Shown here piece after piece: positions 6,284 through 11,387 of a stretch of 11,387 bases of DNA (positions are counted from its first letter, which is position 1; every line of letters starts with the position of its first letter). The notes beneath the pieces are model-generated. The model did no database searches. It had not been told where the DNA came from and saw only the letters and a program-made list of their open reading frames with translations. Source of the DNA: Aquimarina sp. (GTDB lineage: Bacteria; Bacteroidota; Bacteroidia; Flavobacteriales; Flavobacteriaceae); NCBI GenBank assembly GCA_011524575.1, contig WTKB01000191.1, forward strand, positions 1 to 11,387, read 5' to 3'. The translations under genes were made by a program, and so were the position numbers.

Positions 6284-6297
6284 GATAACACTGAGTA

Positions 6298-7248
6298 TTA
6301 ACCTTCTAATTCTGCTAAATAACGCTCGGCATCCATTGCTGCCATACAACCCGAACCTGCTGCTGTAATAGCTTGACGGTAATTTTTGTCCTGAACATCT
6401 CCAGAGGCAAATACACCTGGAATATTTGTAAAGGTAGTACCTGGTTTTGTTAAGATATACCCTGTTTCATCTAGTTCAATCTGATCTTTGAAAATGTCTG
6501 TATTAGGTTTGTGTCCAATAGCTATAAAAAGCCCTGTGATCGAAATATCATGAGTTTCTTTAGTTTGATTATTAATAATCTTCAAACCTTCTACTACTTG
6601 ATCCCCAAGAACCTCTTCTACCTCCGAATTGTAAAGTACCGTTAAATTCTCGGTTTTTTCTACACGATGTTGCATGGCTTTTGAGGCACGCATATAATCT
6701 TTACGTACAAGCATCGTTACACTTTTACAAATATTTGCTAAATATGTAGCCTCCTCTGCTGCAGTATCTCCTGCACCAACTACAGCTACATCTTGGTTTT
6801 TATAAAAAAACCCATCACAGACCGCACAAGCAGAAACTCCACCCCCTCTTAGTCGTTGTTCACTTTCTAAACCAAGATATTTTGCTGTTGCTCCCGTAGA
6901 AATAATTACGGTTTCTGCTTCAATTTGCTTGGAGTCATCTACTGTAATTTGATGAATACCTCCTTTTTCTTTTGCAAAATCTACGGCAGTCACCCTACCT
7001 ATACGTACTTCTGTACCAAAACGCTCGGCTTGTTTTTGTAAGTCGATCATCATTGTAGGACCATCAATACCATTAGGATACCCTGGAAAATTATCTACCT
7101 CTGTAGTAGTGGTAAGCTGACCCCCAGGTTCCATTCCTGTATAAACAACAGGGTTTAGATCTGCTCTAGAAGCATAAATTGCAGCAGTATAACCTGCTGG
7201 CCCCGAACCTATAATCAAACATTTGATGCGCTCTTTATTTTCTGACAT
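6298..7248 (-). CDS. trxB: Thioredoxin-disulfide reductase
   Basis: TrxB transfers electrons from NADPH through FAD and a redox-active disulfide to thioredoxin in the cytoplasm. The 316-residue protein has the FAD dinucleotide motif GSGPAGYTAA (14-23), the active-site pair CAVC (Cys141 and Cys144) followed by DG, and a second dinucleotide motif GAGDTAAEEA (158-167). VRKDYMRAS (181-189) lies in the place of the NADPH 2'-phosphate-binding segment, and the C-terminal FAD motif is FASGDVQD (280-287). In E. coli the 2'-phosphate segment begins HRRD; here the first two residues are Val-Arg, so NADPH preference is likely but not proven. The frame extends to 7356, overlapping the divergent ung gene, but ATG 7248 gives the normal family length and lies downstream of a TAnnTTTG box, so I use it. 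Confidence 0.96.
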   Translation of the reverse strand: MSENKERIKCLIIGSGPAGYTAAIYASRADLNPVVYTGMEPGGQLTTTTEVDNFPGYPNGIDGPTMMIDLQKQAERFGTEVRIGRVTAVDFAKEKGGIHQITVDDSKQIEAETVIISTGATAKYLGLESEQRLRGGGVSACAVCDGFFYKNQDVAVVGAGDTAAEEATYLANICKSVTMLVRKDYMRASKAMQHRVEKTENLTVLYNSEVEEVLGDQVVEGLKIINNQTKETHDISITGLFIAIGHKPNTDIFKDQIELDETGYILTKPGTTFTNIPGVFASGDVQDKNYRQAITAAGSGCMAAMDAERYLAELEG

Positions 7249-7274
7249 AATTCTTTGGATTTGTAATTTAAAAT

Positions 7275-7288
7275 AAACACGAGTGTTT
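7275..7288. promoter_or_regulatory. 14-bp palindrome in the trxB leader
   Basis: AAACAC (7275-7280) and GTGTTT (7283-7288) are perfect inverted arms around two bases. The dyad lies just downstream of the predicted trxB transcription start and 27 bp before its ATG. It could be an operator, but no bound factor is identifiable. Confidence 0.3.
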
Positions 7289-7301
7289 TGATTTATAATT
7301 A

Positions 7302-7331
7302 CAAATTTACTGCTTATTATTGTGAGATAAA
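7302..7331 (-). promoter_or_regulatory. Putative trxB promoter
   Basis: On the minus strand TAAATTTG (7309-7302) matches the TAnnTTTG -7 consensus. A T-run (7331-7329) stands 19 bp upstream where the -33 TTG should be. The predicted start near 7296 supports ATG 7248 and rules out the longer 7356 reading from this promoter. Confidence 0.5.
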
Positions 7332-7346
7332 AAAGCACTTTAACCC

Positions 7347-8024
7347 ATGAACACACAACTTCCTTCTTCTTGGAAATCTTTACTTAATGAAGAACTAAAA
7401 GCTACTTACTTTGAAAAACTTAGTCAGTTTGTTGAAGATAATTACCAACAAAATACTTGTTTTCCTCCAAAAGAACTCCTCTTTGAAGCTTTTAAATTAT
7501 GTCCGTTAGAAGATGTAAAAGTAATACTTCTTGGTCAAGACCCTTACCACAAAAAAGGACTAGCAAACGGACTTAGCTTTTCCGTAAATCGTGAAGTGGC
7601 TATACCAGCATCACTAAGAAATATTTACAAAGAGCTCAATACCGATATTGGCTTTAAAAATGGTATTCCATTACATGGAGATTTATCGTATTGGGCAAAA
7701 CAAGGAGTATTACTTTTAAATACATGCCTTACTGTAGAAATGAAAAAAGCAGGTTCTCATAAAAAACAAGGTTGGGAAACTTTTACCGATGCTGTAATTG
7801 AAAAACTTTCACAACAAAAAAAAGGACTTGTATTTCTATTATGGGGAAATTTCGCCAAAGAAAAAAAACATCTTATTGATGATTCGAAACACTGTATATT
7901 AATGAGTGGTCATCCTTCCTTTGCAGCAGTACACAAAAAATGGTTTGGTAATAAACATTTTAGTAGTTGTAATACCTTTTTAAAAGATCAAAATAAAACC
8001 CCTATAGATTGGACAGGACTATAA
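7347..8024 (+). CDS. ung: Uracil-DNA glycosylase, family 1
   Basis: Ung removes uracil from DNA as the first step of base-excision repair. The 225 residues match the family length. The water-activating motif GQDPYH is at 63-68 (catalytic Asp65), followed by GLSFSV. LLLNTCLTV (122-130), the SHKKQGWETFTD segment (137-148) and WGNFA (166-170) are also family hallmarks. The second catalytic motif reads GHPSFAAVHKKWFGNKHF (188-205): the catalytic His189 is kept, but the usual HPSPLSA is HPSFAAV, with Ala where E. coli has the DNA-intercalating Leu191. The gene begins 98 bp from the divergent trxB start. It ends 7 bp before the left flank of a miniature element. I am sure of the family; activity strength is open. 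Confidence 0.96.
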   Translation: MNTQLPSSWKSLLNEELKATYFEKLSQFVEDNYQQNTCFPPKELLFEAFKLCPLEDVKVILLGQDPYHKKGLANGLSFSVNREVAIPASLRNIYKELNTDIGFKNGIPLHGDLSYWAKQGVLLLNTCLTVEMKKAGSHKKQGWETFTDAVIEKLSQQKKGLVFLLWGNFAKEKKHLIDDSKHCILMSGHPSFAAVHKKWFGNKHFSSCNTFLKDQNKTPIDWTGL

Positions 8025-8031
8025 TACCTGC

Positions 8032-8084
8032 TTAGAGCTTGTTTAAAGGCACTACTTCCTGTAATCCCTTTAAACAAGCTCTTA
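8032..8084. mobile_element. Complete 47-bp miniature inverted-repeat element (copy E) with TTA flanks
   Basis: The same 15-bp inverted ends as copy D, GAGCTTGTTTAAAGG (8035-8049) and its perfect complement (8067-8081), enclose a 17-base core that differs from copy D's only by one missing T. It is flanked by TTA on both sides (8032-8034 and 8082-8084), again a TNA direct repeat but a different one from copy D, which argues for an independent insertion rather than duplication of the region. It has no coding capacity and lies between convergent genes. Confidence 0.75.
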
Positions 8085-8097
8085 TCTATGATAATTA

Positions 8098-8124
8098 CTG
8101 TAAAATACACCAATTATTTTACAG
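8098..8124. terminator. Hairpin terminator downstream of the PL6 lyase gene
   Basis: CTGTAAAATA (8098-8107) and TATTTTACAG (8115-8124) form a perfect 10-bp stem with a 7-base loop between the convergent ung and lyase genes. There is no strong U-tract on either side. Confidence 0.6.
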
Positions 8125-8146
8125 AAAATTCATGGATTAACGAGTA

Positions 8147-10927
8147 TTACTTAGCAATAAGTATTTTTTGGACTTCTACTATCGAATCATTTGACAGTTC
8201 TAAAAAATAAATACCATTTGACAAATCAAGTAGATCGATGATTTGATTATTAGAGGTTATATTAACTTGTTTAACGATAAGCCCTGAAATAGAGTAAAAG
8301 GAAGCAGTTTCATAAATAACTGAATCATTACTAATCGTAATATTTTCAGTAATTGGATTCGGATATACCAAAAGACCTTCTTGACTTGTTGGAATCTCAA
8401 CATCATCTATATTTTCTTCATTAAAGATTTCTGACTCAGACTCGGTCTCACTCTCGGTCATAGTCTCTTCAGTTGTTTCTGTTGTTGTCTCTTCCTCTGA
8501 TTCTGACTCAGACTCGCTTTCAGTCATGGTCTCTTCGGTTGTTTCTGTTGTTGTCTCTTCCTCTGATTCTGACTCAGACTCGCTCTCAGTCATAGTCTCT
8601 TCAGTTGTTGTTTCATTTTCCTCTTGTCCATCTGTTATGTTAACAAGTTCACCATAAAACTCTATTTCTCCAATAGCACTCCAAACACTACTAAAAGAAA
8701 CTCCTGAATTCGAAGTCCTACCAAATCCAACTACTTTGATATATCTTGCATCAGTAGATAATAAATACTCATTAAAATTTGTGGTTCCTGTTTCTGTGAA
8801 AATATAATCTGATGACGAAACAGGTAATACCTTTTCAAAATCGGTATCAGAAGTACCTTCTTGAGAAACAAATACCTGAAAAACGAAAGAATCAGATTTA
8901 TTTGTGGTTGAAAACCGAATTAAATCTAAGTGATGAATACTTCCCAAATCGTATATAATAAACTCTCCATCACCTTCAAGATCATCTGCTGCCCATACGG
9001 TACTTGGGTCTTTATCCAGGGTATTTGTTGCATAATTAAATTTGTTTACATCATTTACCTCTTCTTTAGAATACTGAAAAACACGAGTATTATCATTAGT
9101 AGCTCCCATATTAATTAAGGAATATCTATCTGTAATTTCTGGTGGTGCTTGAATAATATTTAAAACACTTACTAAATCTCCATTTTGTTGTGTAAAAGTC
9201 AACAAGCCAGATCTTGAAGTAGTATCGGTATTTTCTGTAACTGAAATTGTTAGAGTAGCATTACCAGAACCCGATGTAGTAGCTAAGTTTATCCAATTAT
9301 TGTCCGAGCTCACAGACCAATCAATATTTGAATTTACAGTAGTTGTCACAGATTGCATCTCATAAGTAAGTGCTGAAATAGAACTAACGGTTAACTTATC
9401 TATTGGCTCGATAATAATAACATTATCACAACTGGAACCGCTGATATAATTAGCTTCAAAATCCAAAAAACAGGCACCTACTCCATTCCCTACTTTATCA
9501 TCGGTAATTGGGGCATTGGAAAGTGAAGCTCCATAACCTAATTTATTGTGGGTATATATCTCTCCATTAGAAGTCACTGAAATAGTTTCAGTATTAAAAC
9601 CAAGAACTGTTTCTCCTAAACCTGACGCTCCATCATAAATATTATCTACAAAAGTAAGCCCTGTTCCAATATCGCTGTAATCACCACTAATTACATTTGT
9701 TATATTTTCATGACCTGATTCAAAATAAATAATATTTTTAGATACCGTTCCAAAAACATTTTTTGCACCATCTCTACTTCCATTAAAATAAATAGGAGAA
9801 TCTGTATTTACAAATGTATTATTAGAAAAAGTAATATCCTTAACATCTTGATAATCATTTGATACACTTGTAGCATTACAATCTTGTACGGAAGAGGTAT
9901 TACCACCCACAAAAGTAAGCCCATTATTCCATGCAGAAAACTGAGTAATTGCCTTACAATCTTGAATATAGTTGTTGGTAATCGTGTGTTTACTATCTGC
10001 AATACGAATACCACCTGTACCCTCTATGTTTTCTCCTAAAAAATAATTTCCATCTACAGTAGCATTTGCTCCGTGCCGCATCACTAGAGAACCTCTACAC
10101 CTTCTGAAAGTATTGTTATAATACGAATTATTACTACTTTTATTGGTAATAATTTCATTTTCACCATCGGCTTGCACAAAATAATTCCCACTTATAATAG
10201 CTGCAGAATTTACATTTTGATATTCACTTGTACCAATTCTAATGGTTTCTGCATCGCCTGAATTAGACAAAGAAGCATTCATTTTTTCATAATTATAAAA
10301 ATAATTATTTGAGATAATATGTCCCACTTCTTCACAGCGTGTATTGGCAGCTCCTTCATCTGGAGAAGCGTTATATTCATATTCTGCTAAAACTAAAGCC
10401 CCCGCAGTATTTTTGTTCATAAAAGTACAATTTAAAACACTGTTATGATTACCATATAACACAATCCACCTATGTTTGATAATAGCACCAGCAGCGGCAG
10501 CAGCGGCAGCATCCGCTGATTCGGCAGTTAATCCATTAATGGCACAGTTTTGAATGGTACAATTTGTTGCATAATTACTTCCATTTCTAAACTGAATGAA
10601 ATTACTTGCTCCATATCCTCCATTCCAATAAAAACCATCTACAATTAAATAAGACCCAGAAATATCCATTTGAAGACCTCCAGTAAACTGAACACCACCT
10701 GGGGTTTCTGAAGTAAAAGTAATAGGAGCATCAATAGTACCTGTTCCTGAAAAATGAATTCTTTCATCTGAAGAATACGTACCATTTTTTAAAATAACGG
10801 TATCTCCAGCAGATAAATTTTCTATCGTCTCAATTTGACTAGGATCAGTAATATTATACGTGGTCTGTGATTGCACCAAAGACACCAACATAAAAAACGT
10901 AACGAAAATATAGTTTTTTACAGCCAT
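8147..10927 (-). CDS. Secreted PL6-family polysaccharide lyase (alginate or chondroitinase-B type) with T9SS domain
   Basis: This 926-residue enzyme is predicted to cleave uronate-containing polysaccharide by beta-elimination outside the cell. Domains in order: signal peptide (1-20, cleavage before Gln21); a right-handed beta-helix PL6 catalytic domain (about 22-440); a BACON domain (about 511-593, with DWSVSSDNNWI and a TFTQ strand); an F5/8-type C discoidin-like domain (about 600-762), probably glycan-binding; an acidic Ser/Glu/Thr linker of 22-residue repeats (772-833); and a C-terminal T9SS sorting domain (852-926, YPNP start, SGLIV, LSNGIYFLEL). The catalytic pair is Lys263 (TNKSS) and Arg284 (MRHG), spaced exactly as Lys250 and Arg271 of Pedobacter chondroitinase B. 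Glu256 and Glu258 match that enzyme's calcium ligands. An unusual poly-Ala run (140-146) interrupts the helix. Alginate is the likelier substrate in a marine setting, but dermatan sulfate cannot be excluded. No SusC/D genes adjoin it. Confidence 0.93.
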   Translation of the reverse strand: MAVKNYIFVTFFMLVSLVQSQTTYNITDPSQIETIENLSAGDTVILKNGTYSSDERIHFSGTGTIDAPITFTSETPGGVQFTGGLQMDISGSYLIVDGFYWNGGYGASNFIQFRNGSNYATNCTIQNCAINGLTAESADAAAAAAAGAIIKHRWIVLYGNHNSVLNCTFMNKNTAGALVLAEYEYNASPDEGAANTRCEEVGHIISNNYFYNYEKMNASLSNSGDAETIRIGTSEYQNVNSAAIISGNYFVQADGENEIITNKSSNNSYYNNTFRRCRGSLVMRHGANATVDGNYFLGENIEGTGGIRIADSKHTITNNYIQDCKAITQFSAWNNGLTFVGGNTSSVQDCNATSVSNDYQDVKDITFSNNTFVNTDSPIYFNGSRDGAKNVFGTVSKNIIYFESGHENITNVISGDYSDIGTGLTFVDNIYDGASGLGETVLGFNTETISVTSNGEIYTHNKLGYGASLSNAPITDDKVGNGVGACFLDFEANYISGSSCDNVIIIEPIDKLTVSSISALTYEMQSVTTTVNSNIDWSVSSDNNWINLATTSGSGNATLTISVTENTDTTSRSGLLTFTQQNGDLVSVLNIIQAPPEITDRYSLINMGATNDNTRVFQYSKEEVNDVNKFNYATNTLDKDPSTVWAADDLEGDGEFIIYDLGSIHHLDLIRFSTTNKSDSFVFQVFVSQEGTSDTDFEKVLPVSSSDYIFTETGTTNFNEYLLSTDARYIKVVGFGRTSNSGVSFSSVWSAIGEIEFYGELVNITDGQEENETTTEETMTESESESESEEETTTETTEETMTESESESESEEETTTETTEETMTESETESESEIFNEENIDDVEIPTSQEGLLVYPNPITENITISNDSVIYETASFYSISGLIVKQVNITSNNQIIDLLDLSNGIYFLELSNDSIVEVQKILIAK
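8429..8614. repeat. 66-bp tandem repeat encoding the acidic linker of the lyase
   Basis: A 66-bp unit recurs about 2.8 times in frame (for example the CAGTCAT landmark at 8521 and 8587, with CGGTCAT at 8455), giving three 19-22-residue blocks of the form ETTTETTEETMTESESESES plus EE. The units differ by a few substitutions, and the first protein block lacks three residues. It links the F5/8-type domain to the sorting domain and is expected to be flexible and variable in copy number. Confidence 0.9.
10490..10510 (-). repeat. GC-rich alanine-codon microsatellite in the PL6 domain
   Basis: Seven consecutive Ala codons (residues 140-146), arranged as GCT GCC GCT twice plus GCT, stand out as GC-rich in an AT-rich gene. 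They lie in a loop just before the KHRWIVLYG strand. The 9-bp periodicity points to slippage expansion. Confidence 0.8.
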
Positions 10928-10997
10928 GAGTTTTAAAATTTATATTGAAAAAACAACAGATACTTATTTAAAATAATACTATAAAATACAAAAAAAA

Positions 10998-11354
10998 TTA
11001 ATACGCTAAAGTTTTATAAAATGATGTTTTAGCAAAATCAATAAGTTGCTTATCGCCTTTACTATCTCCATAAATGATTAAATCTTCTGGGCGTATGTTT
11101 GGGTATACTTCTAATAATCTGCGTAATTTCTCCTGACCTTTACAATTGACAGAACTAAATCTTCCAGTTAATTTCCCTTGATCATCTATTTCAATAGAAG
11201 TTGCTAAAACTATCTCAATATTATTTTCTTTCGCCCATGGTTTTATCCAATTTTCAATGGAAGCACTTATAATAAGTACCTCTGCCCCTTGGTCTAAATA
11301 ATATTGAATGGTAGCCGTAGCTTGCTTCTTTTTGATCTTATTTATGCTATGCAC
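10998..11354 (-). pseudogene. HAD-family phosphatase (phosphoserine phosphatase-like), N-terminal half missing
   Basis: The 118 residues readable from a GTG at 11354 correspond to the C-terminal half of a HAD-IB (PSP-like) hydrolase. They include motif II in LIISASIENW (28-37; Ser30), the motif III lysine in NCKGQEK (70-76), and motif IV GDSKGD (96-101) with Asp97 and Asp101. Motif I (DxDGT), which holds the nucleophilic Asp, and the cap region are absent; family members are roughly 190-210 residues. Upstream the frame reads five more plausible residues and then hits a TAA at 11369-11367, inside a copy of the window's repeat family. So the gene is broken at or just before the repeat, unless the window end is an assembly artefact. 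Without motif I it cannot be catalytic. The lyase gene follows 70 bp downstream. Confidence 0.7.
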
Positions 11355-11387
11355 AAAACTTTTGAATTACAATTTGTATTCCCTTTA
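11355..11387 (+). repeat. Fragment (copy C) of the dispersed element, cut by the window end
   Basis: From AAAACTTTTGAATTACA (11355-11371) onward the sequence matches the fragment at 85-119, including TTTGTATT in the core, and it ends in CCCTTTA, the start of the terminal repeat. The rest of the terminal repeat would lie beyond the window. It directly abuts the truncated HAD gene, and its first bases overlap the last in-frame codons of that gene. Confidence 0.7.

Noticed and set aside
7288..7322. ung promoter with TTG (7288-7290) and TATTATTG (7315-7322)
   Set aside because: The -7 box has a mismatch and the 24-bp spacing is longer than usual, so I did not list it as a feature.
7249..7356. 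A 36-residue N-terminal extension of TrxB
   Set aside because: It would overlap the start of divergent ung, does not resemble the family, and begins upstream of the predicted trxB promoter.
8930..10014. Short open frames inside the lyase gene (8930-9118 plus strand, 9808-10014 minus strand)
   Set aside because: They lie wholly within the well-supported lyase frame and have no family resemblance.

Overview
The window looks like chromosomal DNA of a marine or alga-associated member of the Flavobacteriia (Bacteroidota). The evidence is its AT-rich composition, promoters of the TAnnTTTG type, a menaquinone-pathway MenB of the Asp-containing class, a BACON domain, and a large secreted polysaccharide lyase ending in a type IX secretion (T9SS) sorting domain. 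No species can be named from the sequence alone.

Layout. Positions 1-215 are non-coding and carry two end fragments of a dispersed repeat. Next, on the minus strand, menB (1,4-dihydroxy-2-naphthoyl-CoA synthase) is followed 30 bp later by a family 2 glycosyltransferase. A TTG-initiated acidic cytoplasmic protein (plus strand, 2249-2707) diverges from menB and converges on a thiolase, with a strong bidirectional hairpin between them. era and the thiolase form a tight minus-strand pair (era first, 14 bp gap). A 321 bp intergenic region follows, containing the era promoter and, facing the other way, a sigma54-like -24/-12 element ahead of a secreted, very basic repeat protein (5192-6154). Then come trxB (minus) and ung (plus), transcribed divergently. 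Last is a 926-residue PL6 polysaccharide lyase (minus) with BACON, F5/8-type C, acidic-linker and T9SS domains, and upstream of it a HAD-family phosphatase lacking its N-terminal half.

The main genes are housekeeping or carbohydrate-related: menaquinone synthesis, ribosome assembly GTPase, acyl-CoA metabolism, redox homeostasis, uracil repair, and extracellular polysaccharide (probably alginate) breakdown. No SusC/SusD pair or complete polysaccharide-utilisation locus is visible.

The least expected feature is a family of tiny transposon-like elements. Two complete copies (47 and 48 bp) have perfect 15-bp terminal inverted repeats beginning GAGC, and each is flanked by a 3-bp TNA direct repeat (TAA and TTA), the signature of a non-autonomous element moved by an IS5-like transposase. 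Fragments of the same family lie at both extreme ends of the window, one abutting the broken HAD gene. This suggests that the window is a contig bounded by this repeat, or that the repeat caused the gene break. Other points are an Ung whose intercalating-Leu loop is altered, a poly-Ala microsatellite inside the lyase catalytic domain, and an inverted repeat covering the menB -7 box.
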